A stretch of 33,488 nt of DNA from Oscillospiraceae bacterium (GCA_017439805.1 JAFSIK010000077.1:1-33488), one strand, 5' to 3'; shown: positions 1 through 8,235, counted from the stretch's first letter. Numbers and translations are program-made. Notes: a model not told the origin generated them from the sequence alone.

Positions 1-2022
1 ATCCTTGAAGGTAACGCCTACGGTGTCGCCGATAACGGCAGCCTTATGGCAATCGGAGCCCATGCCGCCGTGGTTGCCGCCCTCGATGTACTACTTGGCA
101 TTGTCCCAGGCGCCGCCGGAGTTGGACATGAATACGGCCATGGCAAAACCGGTAACGCAGGTGCCGCCCAGCAGACCTACAACGCCTTCAACACCCAGAA
201 CGATGCCTACGACGATGGGTACGATAACAGCCAGCAGGGAAGGAGCAACCATTTCCTTCAGAGCGCCTCTGGTGCACAGGTCAACGCAGGATTCGTAGTC
301 GGGATCGGCGGAGCCTTCCATGATGCCGGTGATCTCACGGAACTGACGGCGAACCTCAACAACGATGTTCTGAGCAGCCTTCTGAACAGCGCTCATGGTC
401 ATGGCGGAGAATACGAATACGAGCATAGCGCCCAGGAACAGGCCAACCAGAACAGCGGGGTTGGTAACGCTCAGGTCAAGTTCGAAGCCAACCTTAGCCT
501 TGGCAATGTCGATGTAGGAAACCAGCAGAGCCAGAGCAGTCAGAGCAGCGGAGCCAATGGCAAAGCCCTTGCCGGTAGCAGCAGTGGTGTTGCCCAGAGA
601 GTCCAGAGCATCGGTACGCTCACGTACTTCTTCGCCCAGGCCGGACATCTCGGCAATACCGCCGGCGTTGTCGGCAACGGGGCCGTAAGCGTCGGTTGCC
701 AGGGTGATACCCAGGGTGGACAGCATGCCTACAGCAGCAATACCGATGCCGTACAGGCCGCTGGAGAAGCTGATTTCATAAGCACCGGAAGCGGTGTTCA
801 GGGTACCGCCGGATACCAGAAAGCTGATGATAACAGCAACGCAAACGATGAGGATAGGAGCAACGGTGGACTTCAGGCCCAGGGAGATGCCGCCGATGAT
901 AACGGTGGCGCTGCCGGTCTCAGAAGTAGCGGACAGCTTCTGAGTGGGCTTGTAGGTGTCAGAGGTAAAGAACTCGGTGAAGTAACCGATGGCGCAGCCG
1001 GCAATCAGGCCGCAGAAGATGGAGATCAGGATGCCCCACCAACGAGCGCCCTCAACGTCCTTCATGATGAAGTAGGTAAGGGGAATGGAAAGAACGGCAG
1101 CCAGAGCAGCGGCAAAATAAGTGCCGGTACGCAGAGTCTTGAGCAGTTCCTTCTGGGAAGCCTTCTCACCGGTGCGGATGAAGAAGGTGCCGATAACGGA
1201 GCAGATAACGCCTACAACGGCCAGAGCCAGAGGCAGGAACATACCATTGAAGCCATAGCTGGCGGAAGCGCCGATGGCAAAGGTGGCCAGGATGGAGCCA
1301 ACATAGGACTCGTACAGGTCAGCACCCATACCGGCAACGTCGCCTACGTTGTCGCCTACGTTGTCAGCGATAACAGCGGGGTTGCGGGGGTCATCTTCGG
1401 GAATGCCGGCCTCAACCTTACCAACAAGGTCAGCACCGACGTCAGCAGCCTTGGTAAAGATACCGCCGCCAACACGGGCGAAGAGAGCAGCAGCAGAAGC
1501 GCCCATGCCGAACATAACCATGGTGTTGGCAATCTCAGCAGCTTCTCTGTGGAAACCGAAGCGCAGGATGAGGAACCAGATGGAGATATCCAGCAGGCCC
1601 AGGCCAACAACGGTGAAGCCCATAACAGCGCCGGAGGAGAAAGCTACGCGCAGGCCCTTGTTCAGGCTCTCGCTGGCAGCGTTGGCGGTACGGGCGTTGG
1701 CACTGGTAGCAATTCTCATGCCGATGAAGCCAGCCAGGCAGGACCAGAAGCCGCCGGTGACAAAAGCAAAGGGCACGAAGGGGGATACCATGCCGATGAT
1801 GGCGAGGATCGCCAGAATGATTACAACCACGATGAAGAACTTAACCATGGCCTTGTACTGACGCTTCAGATAAGCGTTGGCACCGGCGCGGATGGCAGCG
1901 GCGATCTTCTTCATGGTGTCGGTGCCTTCGGAGAACTTGCGAACCTTACCGCGCTGAACTACAGCAAAGATAAGGGCAATGGCAGCTCCGAGAAAACCGA
2001 ACAGGAACAGCAGGTCGCTCAA
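1..2022 (-). CDS. hppA: Membrane-bound K+-dependent pyrophosphatase, partial, with in-frame amber codon
   Basis: Integral membrane pump that couples PPi hydrolysis to Na+ and/or H+ export. Seen in TTG-start numbering: the PPi-site motifs DVGADLVGK (about 194-202), DNVGDNVGD (220-228) and [13 protein letters not shown] (443-455), plus [10 protein letters not shown] (477-486), whose Ala and Gly mark the K+-dependent class. The Glu in GADLYES (about 238) is typical of K+-dependent, often Na+-pumping enzymes. The TTG start at 2022 is chosen because AAGGAAGTG lies just upstream and a good promoter puts the transcript start below the ATG at 2076. Codon 644 (91-93) is TAG where the family has the second Lys of DNAKK. 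Homology then continues in the same frame to the window edge, so the gene is either broken, recoded or mis-sequenced there. The C-terminal end lies outside the window. Confidence 0.93.
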
Positions 2023-2057
2023 GAGTAACACTTCCTTATTTAATATATTTCTGTAAT

Positions 2058-2086
2058 ATCTTAACAGTAAACTCATTTTATTTCAA
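2058..2086 (-). promoter_or_regulatory. Predicted sigma-A promoter of hppA
   Basis: On the minus strand, a -35 TTGAAA (2081-2086) and a -10 TAAGAT (2058-2063) are 17 bases apart. The transcript would start near 2050, giving a leader of about 28 bases before the TTG start at 2022. This argues against the longer reading from 2076. Confidence 0.65.
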
Positions 2087-2299
2087 GTGAATGTTTGGCT
2101 CAAACTTTAACAAAAGAACACAATTTATAAGTGGTTTGATTATGCATAATAACAATAAAATGTAACTTTTTCATAAAAACAACGCTATATCTTGAAATTT
2201 TAATGAATTCTAGAAATTGTTTTTGTTATCAGACACATATTTTTAAGCGTATTGTTTACATTTTGACGCTTTCCGCTGCATAAAATCGGGCAGGAGGCG

Positions 2300-2791
2300 A
2301 TGAAATTGAAAATACTGCTGCTTTCAACAAAACCCAGGATGACAAAAAAACTGGCGGCGATACTTGTAGTCGCCGCGGGCGTAGTGATATGCTCACTTGT
2401 ACTTTTTGCCGGAGGGCAGGAGAAAACAAAAGCCGTGTTTGCAAATGAAATTTCCAGCAAGAACATAAAGACCGAGAGTGACAGGGTACTTTTTCTCGAA
2501 AAACTGGGATGGCAGGTTGATGCAGAAAGTGTTGAAGTACAGGATGTAGTTATTCCTTCTCAGTTCAACGACACGCTGAAAGCATACAATGAAATTCAGA
2601 TGACCCAAGGCTGCGACTTGGCCCGATATGCCGGCAAGAAGGTAAAACGATACTCGTATGACCTGAAAAACCACCCCTCCGGTGAAGAAGGGGTGAAAAT
2701 AAGTCTGCTGATTTACAACAACACGGTTATCGGAGGAGATATATGCTCAACAAGACTGGACGGCTTTATGCATGGCCTTACGATGGAATGA
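2300..2791 (+). CDS. DUF4830 domain-containing membrane-anchored protein
   Basis: Function unknown. The 163-residue product has one hydrophobic N-terminal segment (about 18-37) followed by an exported domain of about 120 residues. The pattern R..FL..LGW near 62-71, an IP..FN..L..YN core, and the closing IGGDICS plus LDGFMHGL match the DUF4830 family as I know it. AGGAGG ends only two bases before the ATG at 2300, while TTG at 2306 in the same frame has a better 8-base spacing and may be the true start. The 3' end overlaps the convergent gene at 2778 by 14 bases. The roughly 210 bases upstream are AT-rich and hold the hppA promoter; I see no other gene there. Confidence 0.8.
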   Translation: MKLKILLLSTKPRMTKKLAAILVVAAGVVICSLVLFAGGQEKTKAVFANEISSKNIKTESDRVLFLEKLGWQVDAESVEVQDVVIPSQFNDTLKAYNEIQMTQGCDLARYAGKKVKRYSYDLKNHPSGEEGVKISLLIYNNTVIGGDICSTRLDGFMHGLTME

Positions 2792-3287
2792 CCGGCAGCA
2801 TAATTACCTGAACTCCGTGTTTCTCTGCGTAGGCTATTGTTTTCTCGGTACCTCCTGGCGAGCCGCTGAATGCCGCAATAAGCCTGCCTGAGCAATCGAC
2901 CATATATCGGTTTCTTTTTGTAAAACAGCCGCGGGAATATGAAGTGCCCATTACACAGGCGCTGTCACACTGACGCAGCAGAGAATAGTATCTCCTACGG
3001 TTTCCCTCTGACCAGCCCTCGGCCTGTCCCTCAAAGGGAATGGCGGCTTCAAGAGTGACGGACGGTTCGGTGAATTTAAGTGTAAGCACAGCTTCACAAA
3101 AATACATATCGCAGCCCGTCGCCATACCACATATAAAGTGGCGGAACCCTTCGTCATAAGCACTGCGCACAGCGTCAAATATTCTGTTTTTCAGGGCAAT
3201 GGCTCCTGGTGTGCTTTCATCGGCACCCCAGGGCAGTTTGTCCGGTCGGTGCCCGGTAAAGCAGCAGGTTTTGCTTTTTTCAGCCAT
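2778..3287 (-). CDS. SLOG family protein (DUF1273, YpsA-like)
   Basis: The 169-residue product belongs to the SLOG (SMF/DprA-LOG) superfamily of Rossmann-like nucleotide or ligand sensors. It opens with CCFTGHRPDKL, the classic DUF1273/YpsA start, followed by the GMATGCDMYFCEAVL helix (about 54-68), a VTLEAAIPF strand and the loop near FSGSPGGTEKT that closes the predicted ligand pocket. The molecular role of YpsA-like proteins is poorly defined; Bacillus subtilis YpsA is linked to cell division and stress. GGAGAATAAT precedes the ATG. The gene is monocistronic, and its end overlaps the DUF4830 gene convergently, so the two transcripts are antisense at their tails. Confidence 0.85.
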   Translation of the reverse strand: MAEKSKTCCFTGHRPDKLPWGADESTPGAIALKNRIFDAVRSAYDEGFRHFICGMATGCDMYFCEAVLTLKFTEPSVTLEAAIPFEGQAEGWSEGNRRRYYSLLRQCDSACVMGTSYSRGCFTKRNRYMVDCSGRLIAAFSGSPGGTEKTIAYAEKHGVQVIMLPVIPS

Positions 3288-3338
3288 ATTATTCTCCGTG
3301 CCTATGCAAAATTTTTATGCTGATATTCGTTTTTGGTG

Positions 3339-3367
3339 TTGCAAAGTTTTCTGTAAAATGCTATATA
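3339..3367 (+). promoter_or_regulatory. Predicted sigma-A promoter of the FMN riboswitch-ribU transcript
   Basis: -35 TTGCAA (3339-3344) and -10 TATATA (3362-3367) with exact 17-base spacing. The transcript would begin near 3374, about 13 bases before the first pairing strand of the aptamer. Confidence 0.65.
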
Positions 3368-3386
3368 TGAATTAGAATTAAATATC

Positions 3387-3490
3387 GTCTTCAGGGCGGG
3401 GTGAAAGTCCCCACCGGCGGTAAAGTCCGCGAGCGCAAGCTGAACCGGTGCAATTCCGGTACCGACAGTATAGTCTGGATGGAAGAAGAC
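3387..3490 (+). ncRNA. FMN riboswitch (RFN element)
   Basis: Cis-regulatory aptamer that binds flavin mononucleotide and turns off the downstream gene. The RFN signatures are present in order: TTCAGGGCGGGGTGAAAGTC, CCCCACCGGCGGTAAAG, GAGCGCAAGC, GAACCGGTGCAATTCCGG and ACCGACAGTATAGTC. The closing P1 helix pairs GTCTTC (3387-3392) with GAAGAC (3485-3490). A terminator hairpin (3524-3558) lies between the aptamer and ribU, so control is probably by transcription attenuation. Confidence 0.96.
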
Positions 3491-3523
3491 AGGTCAGTAC
3501 GATATTTTTACGTTCGTGATTTG

Positions 3524-3558
3524 CGCCCGTGTATTTTTTCACGGGCGTTTATTTTTTT
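3524..3558 (+). terminator. Riboswitch-controlled intrinsic terminator
   Basis: CGCCCGTG (3524-3531) pairs perfectly with CACGGGCG (3540-3547) around an 8-base loop and is followed by TTTATTTTTTT. It sits downstream of the aptamer and ahead of the ribU ribosome site, as expected for the expression platform. The competing antiterminator was not resolved by eye. Confidence 0.85.
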
Positions 3559-3572
3559 CGGAGGTACCCAAA

Positions 3573-4238
3573 ATGAACAAAATGAGCAGAAAAGATAAAA
3601 TCAAAATGGTTGTGACGATGGGAATGCTCTGCGCCTTGGCTTACATTGTAATGTCCGTAGGCAAAATTCCCGTTGTACTGTTTTTAAAATACGAGCCAAA
3701 GGATGTCATAATTGCTCTGGGCGCTTTCATATACGGCCCTGTAGCAGGAGCGATAATATCTGTTATTGTATCCGCGATAGAAATGATAAGCGTAAGCGAT
3801 ACAGGCATTATCGGTTTCCTTATGAACGTGATTTCAACCTGCGCCTTTGTTTGTCCTGCGGCAATTATCTATAAAAAAATGCACAATATGCGCGGAGCTA
3901 TCGTGGGACTTATCGTGGGCGTAGTGTTCATGACCGGCCTTATGATACTCTGGAACTATATTATCACGCCCTTTTACATGCACCTGCCCAGGGAAGAAGT
4001 TGCAAAACTGCTGGTTCCCGCATTTCTGCCCTTTAATTTGATTAAGGGATGCATAAACGCAGCTCTGACGATTCTTCTTTACAAACCAGTTGTCAAGGGT
4101 CTGCGCAAGGCCAGACTTCTGCCGGAGGTAAAGGCTGCCACCGGTAAGGGAAAAATCAATCCCGGCATGATGCTGGCCGCAGCTATTGTACTTATCACCG
4201 GCATTCTTCTCATCCTGGTGCTTAGGGGAATAATTTAA
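3573..4238 (+). CDS. ribU: Riboflavin ECF transporter S component RibU
   Basis: Membrane substrate-binding subunit that captures riboflavin and works with a shared ECF energising module (EcfA, EcfA', EcfT) encoded elsewhere. The start at 3573 is preceded by GGAGG with 8-base spacing; an upstream in-frame ATG at 3516 lies inside the terminator region and is rejected. The 221-residue product shows five or six hydrophobic helices in residues 10-170, and the KIPVVLFLKYEPKDV segment (about 31-45) is typical of RibU. A further hydrophobic helix at about 198-219, after a basic linker, is more than the six-helix S-component fold needs. Regulation by the FMN riboswitch strongly supports riboflavin as substrate. 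Confidence 0.93.
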   Translation: MNKMSRKDKIKMVVTMGMLCALAYIVMSVGKIPVVLFLKYEPKDVIIALGAFIYGPVAGAIISVIVSAIEMISVSDTGIIGFLMNVISTCAFVCPAAIIYKKMHNMRGAIVGLIVGVVFMTGLMILWNYIITPFYMHLPREEVAKLLVPAFLPFNLIKGCINAALTILLYKPVVKGLRKARLLPEVKAATGKGKINPGMMLAAAIVLITGILLILVLRGII

Positions 4239-4247
4239 AAGGTCTGG

Positions 4248-4280
4248 AAAACGCCGGTTTTAAACCGGCGTTTTAATTTT
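4248..4280. terminator. Bidirectional terminator shared by ribU and mobA
   Basis: A near-perfect palindrome with arms 4248-4260 (AAAACGCCGGTTT) and 4262-4274 (AAACCGGCGTTTT). A T-rich tail follows on the plus strand, and TTTTCC follows on the minus strand. It serves ribU, ending at 4238, and also contains the last codons and stop of mobA (4260). Confidence 0.8.
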
Positions 4281-4838
4281 TTCAAAATCCTCTGGATGGT
4301 TCACATTGGAGAGTATTTTTTCAATGTCAAATCCGGGCAGATCTGCCTCTGACAGCCAACGGGTGTTTACCTGTCTTAAAAGAATACCCACTTTGTTATC
4401 GCCGTTTTCAAGCATTTTTTCAATTACAGGCAGACAGTTTCTTCCGTATGCGGCAAAAGCGGGCTCAAATTTCTCGCCCCTGCGTATTACACAGGCATCA
4501 TGCCCGCCAAGCATTCGCAGAACTTCAGCTGCAGCCTCGCCGGAAGCAAAGGGCAGATCCACCGCAGCCATGAAAACCGAGTCGTACCCGGCACTTAATG
4601 CCGCGTGTAGCCCTGCCAGCGGCCCTTGTCCGGGAAAAATGTCAGCAAGCTCATCTGTACCCTCCGGCAGCGGAAAGCGTCCTTTTTCATTAACAGATAC
4701 ACATATTTTATCGAAAAAAGGGGCATAAGTGTCGGCGGCGCGCTGCAAAAATGTTCTGCCGTCAAGCACCAGCATACTCTTGTCGCTGCCCATTCTGCGG
4801 CTCATTCCGCCCGATAAGATTACAGCAGCCGTTTTCAT
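4260..4838 (-). CDS. mobA: Molybdenum cofactor guanylyltransferase (MobA)
   Basis: Transfers GMP from GTP to molybdopterin to form the molybdopterin guanine dinucleotide cofactor, in the cytosol. The 192-residue product, near the family length, has the nucleotide-binding signature LSGGMSRRMGSDK (8-20), then GPLAGLHAAL (72-81), the metal-site Asp of AVDLPF (Asp93), and a C-terminal NVNHPEDFEK (178-187) matching the family's NVNTPED end. The ribosome site AGGGGTGAT precedes the ATG. It stands alone, with no other moco gene in the window, but implies that the organism has at least one MGD-type molybdo- or tungsto-enzyme. A MobA-like nucleotidyltransferase of another specificity is possible but less likely. 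Confidence 0.88.
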   Translation of the reverse strand: MKTAAVILSGGMSRRMGSDKSMLVLDGRTFLQRAADTYAPFFDKICVSVNEKGRFPLPEGTDELADIFPGQGPLAGLHAALSAGYDSVFMAAVDLPFASGEAAAEVLRMLGGHDACVIRRGEKFEPAFAAYGRNCLPVIEKMLENGDNKVGILLRQVNTRWLSEADLPGFDIEKILSNVNHPEDFEKIKTPV

Positions 4839-4865
4839 AAAATCACCCCTTTATATACTTACAGC

Positions 4866-4894
4866 ATTATATAACAATATTGCCGAAAAGTCGA
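4866..4894 (-). promoter_or_regulatory. Predicted mobA promoter
   Basis: Minus-strand -35 TCGACT (4889-4894), 17-base spacer and -10 TATAAT (4866-4871). It overlaps the divergent promoter at 4880-4908. Confidence 0.5.
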
Positions 4895-4908
4895 TACTGT
4901 GATAAAAT
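4880..4908 (+). promoter_or_regulatory. Predicted promoter of the 4976-recD2-comF operon
   Basis: -35 TTGCCG (4880-4885), 17-base spacer ending in TGA (extended -10), then -10 TAAAAT (4903-4908). It shares its -35 region with the mobA promoter on the other strand. Confidence 0.5.
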
Positions 4909-4975
4909 CATAATGCCTTGTTTTTTAGTCAATTACCTGCCCGGCGGCATAAAATGGCGCAGGGAGGTAGATAAA

Positions 4976-5323
4976 ATGGGCATTTTTACAGAGGTACTTA
5001 TAGCGGTGCTTGCGGCTATCGGCATTGCCACCGTGGCATGGTTGCTTTGGGGGCTTACGGTGCTGCCCATACGCGGCTGCGGAGGTAAGCGGCTTACCAT
5101 CATATTGCCTGCCGGCAGAGCGGAGGAGCTTTCACGGGCGGCTGAGGGGATTTTGTACCTTGAGAGCATGGGCATCATTGACGCGGATCTTGCAATATGC
5201 GGCGACGAACTTGACGAAGAGGCCATGGAAACTGCCAAAAAGATACTGCGCCGGTTTGAAGGCACAAGCATGATTATTTCAAGCAGCGAAAGAGAAGGAA
5301 AATCAGATGGGAAATCCAACTGA
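4976..5323 (+). CDS. Small membrane-anchored protein of unknown function, first gene of the recD2 operon
   Basis: I do not recognise a named family. The start at 4976 follows GGGAGG with good spacing. The 115-residue product has one N-terminal membrane helix (about 5-25), a short basic/Gly stretch with RGCGGKR, then a soluble domain of about 75 residues. That domain has an alternating strand-helix look: LTIILPAG, a helix with ILYLESMGIIDADLAICG, and a helix from EEAMETAKKILRRF. The charged tail is probably disordered. Its last 17 bases overlap recD2, so the two are translationally coupled. The soluble part faces the cytosol if the positive-inside rule holds. Any link to RecD2 is inference from overlap only. 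Confidence 0.75.
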   Translation: MGIFTEVLIAVLAAIGIATVAWLLWGLTVLPIRGCGGKRLTIILPAGRAEELSRAAEGILYLESMGIIDADLAICGDELDEEAMETAKKILRRFEGTSMIISSSEREGKSDGKSN

Positions 5324-7511
5324 AAAATTAAGCGGCAGGATTTCCGCCGTTGTTTATGAAAATCCGGAAAACGGATATGTTGTGATGCGCGTAAAAAGCG
5401 GTATCAGGGAAGTGACCGCCGTGGGCATCGTGCCCATGGCGGCTCCCGGCGAAAAAGTGGAACTCACAGGAAATTGGACCCGCCACAGCGCGTACGGCGA
5501 GCAGTTTCATATTGACAGCGCTTTGCGTGAGATGCCATCCGGAGCCGAGGATATACTTGAATTTTTAAGCTCACATACCATACCGGGGATCGGTGAGAAA
5601 ACAGCCGCTCTGCTGGTTGAGGCCTTTGGTGACGAAACTCTTGATGTGCTGGAACGCAGCCCGGAAAAGCTTTTGCAGGTTAAGGGCATTACCAGCCGCA
5701 AGGCGGGGGAAATATCCTCATCTTTCCGTAGACGTACTGCAATGCGCAGACTTATCGAGCTTTTGTGTGACAACGGCATCAACGCATCCTGTGCACCTTA
5801 CGTTTACAGCATATGGGGCGACGAGGCGGTGGCAAGCCTTAAGGAAGACCCATATATGCTTCTTCAGGAGGGACTTAGCACAGATTTTGAACTGGTGGAC
5901 GCCATGGCTATGCGTCTTGGTATAAATCCTCAGAGCGATGTACGTATTCGGGGCGCCGTGCGTTACGTAATGCTCCGCAATCTGGGGAACGGTCATGTAT
6001 TTTTGCCTGCCGAAAAGCTGGCGGGTGCAGTGATGAGCATTACCGAATGCGAAGCAGAGGATGCTATGAGCGCAATATGGGAACTTGAAAGCGACGGCGA
6101 AGTAGTAAGTCAGACCGTTTCCAACGTTACCGCCGTTTATCTTTCGGATTATTTCTACGCAGAGGATTTTGTGGCAAACCGCCTGTTCGAAATGGCGTCC
6201 ACGCCTTTGTCCAAAACACGCAGACCCTTTATTTCACCGGTGGTTGATGATATAGAATACTCCGAACTTCAGTCGGAAGCCATTCGCTCCGCTGCCGAAA
6301 ATCGGGTAATGCTGCTCACCGGCGGTCCCGGAACAGGCAAAACCACCACCGTCAGGGGAATTCTTGCTGCTTTTGAGATTCAAAATCTCCGTACTGCTCT
6401 TGTGGCGCCGACCGGAAAAGCCGCAAACCGACTTGGCTCGGTGTGCGGCAGGGAAGCTTCCACACTGCATCGGCTGTTGGAAGCCGGTGGAGGTGAAAAC
6501 GGAAAAATGGGCTTTGGCCGCAACGCAGATGAACCGCTGGATATTGACGCAATCATACTTGATGAGATGTCAATGGTGGATATAAAGCTGATGTCCGCTC
6601 TGCTTGAAGCCATGCCACCCGATTGCCGTCTGGTAATGGTGGGTGACCCGGATCAGCTGTCCTCCGTTGGCGCGGGCAGAGTGCTTTCCGATATTCTGCG
6701 CAGCGGTGTTGTAAAAACCATACGTCTTACCGAAATATTCAGACAGGCTCAGCAAAGTCTGATTGTTATGAACGCCCACAGGGTCAATTCCGGAAAGCTG
6801 CCGGAAACCGGCGGCAAAGAGGATGATTATTTCTTCATGACCCGTGACACGGACAAGCGCGTTGCGGAAACTGTTGTGGAACTTCTTTCAAAACGCCTGC
6901 CGGAAAATATGGGGATTCCCCGGGAGGATATCCAGGTTATAAGCCCTGCACGCAAGGGCGAGGCAGGAGTTATAGAGCTAAACAGAGCCCTGCAGGCGGC
7001 GCTTAATCCTCCGTCAAAGGACAAGCCGGAGCTCCAGGTTCTGGACAAAACCTTCCGCCTTGGCGACAGGGTTATGCAGATAAAAAACAACTATGACATC
7101 ACATGGAAGCAGGGACTTCATTCCGGCTCCGGCGTGTTTAACGGCGATACGGGACGCATAGTTGCCATTGGCACCGGCGGTATTGCGGTTACCGTTGAAT
7201 TTGATGACAAAACCGCTTATTACAGCGAGGATATGGTAATTGATATGGATCTGGCATACGCAATGACTGTACATAAATCCCAGGGCAGTGAGTTTCCCGC
7301 CGTGGTAATGGTAACAAACCGCGTTCACCCCATTCTTATGACACGCGGAGTGCTGTATACCGGCATGACAAGAGCGAAAAACCTGCTTGTTGCGGTAGGA
7401 AGCGGCGAGTGTATTGCCGCAATGACCGCAAACGACAAACAGGAAAAACGTTACAGCGGTTTGTATTCCCGGCTTAAAAAACTGTCTGCAGGTGATATAG
7501 CGGAACAGTAA
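5307..7511 (+). CDS. recD2: ATP-dependent DNA helicase RecD2
   Basis: SF1B 5'-3' DNA helicase of the RecD2 type, found in bacteria without RecBC and involved in repair and replication-fork upkeep. The 734 residues match the family length. Seen: an N-terminal OB-like domain (1-75), helix-hairpin-helix motifs (IPGIGEKTAALL near 92-103), Walker A GGPGTGKTT (339-347), the Walker B-like IILDEMSMVD (416-425), motif III GDPDQLSSVG (446-455), and C-terminal motifs with HKSQGSEF (656-663) and YTGMTRAKN (684-692). It overlaps the preceding small gene by 17 bases and is followed after 27 bases by comF, so the three form one operon. Confidence 0.96.
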   Translation: MGNPTEKLSGRISAVVYENPENGYVVMRVKSGIREVTAVGIVPMAAPGEKVELTGNWTRHSAYGEQFHIDSALREMPSGAEDILEFLSSHTIPGIGEKTAALLVEAFGDETLDVLERSPEKLLQVKGITSRKAGEISSSFRRRTAMRRLIELLCDNGINASCAPYVYSIWGDEAVASLKEDPYMLLQEGLSTDFELVDAMAMRLGINPQSDVRIRGAVRYVMLRNLGNGHVFLPAEKLAGAVMSITECEAEDAMSAIWELESDGEVVSQTVSNVTAVYLSDYFYAEDFVANRLFEMASTPLSKTRRPFISPVVDDIEYSELQSEAIRSAAENRVMLLTGGPGTGKTTTVRGILAAFEIQNLRTALVAPTGKAANRLGSVCGREASTLHRLLEAGGGENGKMGFGRNADEPLDIDAIILDEMSMVDIKLMSALLEAMPPDCRLVMVGDPDQLSSVGAGRVLSDILRSGVVKTIRLTEIFRQAQQSLIVMNAHRVNSGKLPETGGKEDDYFFMTRDTDKRVAETVVELLSKRLPENMGIPREDIQVISPARKGEAGVIELNRALQAALNPPSKDKPELQVLDKTFRLGDRVMQIKNNYDITWKQGLHSGSGVFNGDTGRIVAIGTGGIAVTVEFDDKTAYYSEDMVIDMDLAYAMTVHKSQGSEFPAVVMVTNRVHPILMTRGVLYTGMTRAKNLLVAVGSGECIAAMTANDKQEKRYSGLYSRLKKLSAGDIAEQ

Positions 7512-7538
7512 ACAGGGTAAAATGTGGGAGGCGCTTCA

Positions 7539-8201
7539 ATGAAAGAAGAAATTTTCACAGGCCTTAAAGATTTGTTTTTTCCTCAAAAGTGCGTACTTTG
7601 CCGAAAACTGTTAAAAAGTCGCCAGCGGCATATATGCCCGGAATGTGCCAAATCCGCTCCCGAAAATACCCGTGGACTTATTACCGATACCGGTGAGTTT
7701 TTCTCCGGATGTACCGCACCATACAGATACGACGGTGTGGTCCGTGAAGCTGTTCACCGGTATAAATTCAACAATCTGCAGGGATACTGCGAGTTTTTTG
7801 GAGAAAAGGTGGCGGAAGTAGTTGACCGTGATCTTGCGGGCAAATTTGATATTATCACATGGGTTCCGCTCAGCAAGGCGGGCCGGAGAAAACGCGGCTA
7901 CGATCAGGCAATGCTCCTTGCCATGGCGACAGCGCTGAATCTTAATGATGTGGCAGCAGAGACCCTTCGTAAAATTAAAAACACCATGGCTCAGTCCGGT
8001 ATGACCGGTGCGGCTGAAAGACGGGCAAACGTAATGGGTGCGTACGAGGTAACAGACGAAGAACTTATTCGGGATAAGCGTGTGCTTGTTATCGATGATG
8101 TAATGACCACCGGCGCCACTCTTGGTGAGTGCGCACGCACGCTGCTTATGGCGGGCGCAAAGGAAGTATGGTGCGCGGTTTTTGCCTATGCGGGAAAATG
8201 A
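7539..8201 (+). CDS. comF: ComF family phosphoribosyltransferase-like protein
   Basis: A 220-residue ComF/GntX-type protein. It has a zinc-finger-like N terminus (Cys18, Cys21, Cys33, Cys36) and a type I phosphoribosyltransferase domain with the PRPP loop VLVIDDVMTTGAT (about 182-194) and the conserved KAGRRKRGYDQAMLLA segment. ComF is required for DNA uptake in competent Firmicutes, but relatives occur widely in non-competent bacteria and the enzymatic role is unsettled. The start at 7539 follows GGGAGG with 7-base spacing; an in-frame ATG at 7524 lies ahead of this site and is rejected. Linkage with a helicase fits a role in processing single-stranded DNA. Confidence 0.92.
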   Translation: MKEEIFTGLKDLFFPQKCVLCRKLLKSRQRHICPECAKSAPENTRGLITDTGEFFSGCTAPYRYDGVVREAVHRYKFNNLQGYCEFFGEKVAEVVDRDLAGKFDIITWVPLSKAGRRKRGYDQAMLLAMATALNLNDVAAETLRKIKNTMAQSGMTGAAERRANVMGAYEVTDEELIRDKRVLVIDDVMTTGATLGECARTLLMAGAKEVWCAVFAYAGK

Positions 8202-8235
8202 TATAAATTTCTCTGCCGAATAAGACAAATTACGA

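Noticed and set aside
46..2028. A 660-codon open frame on the plus strand across all of hppA
   Set aside because: Its product is a low-complexity Gly/Asn/Ser/Gln/Ala mix without any family motif. It arises because hppA uses a narrow set of codons whose complements contain no stops; it has no ribosome site or promoter of its own.
3516..3572. Longer N terminus for ribU starting at 3516
   Set aside because: It would lie inside the riboswitch terminator hairpin; the ATG at 3573 has GGAGG at ideal spacing.
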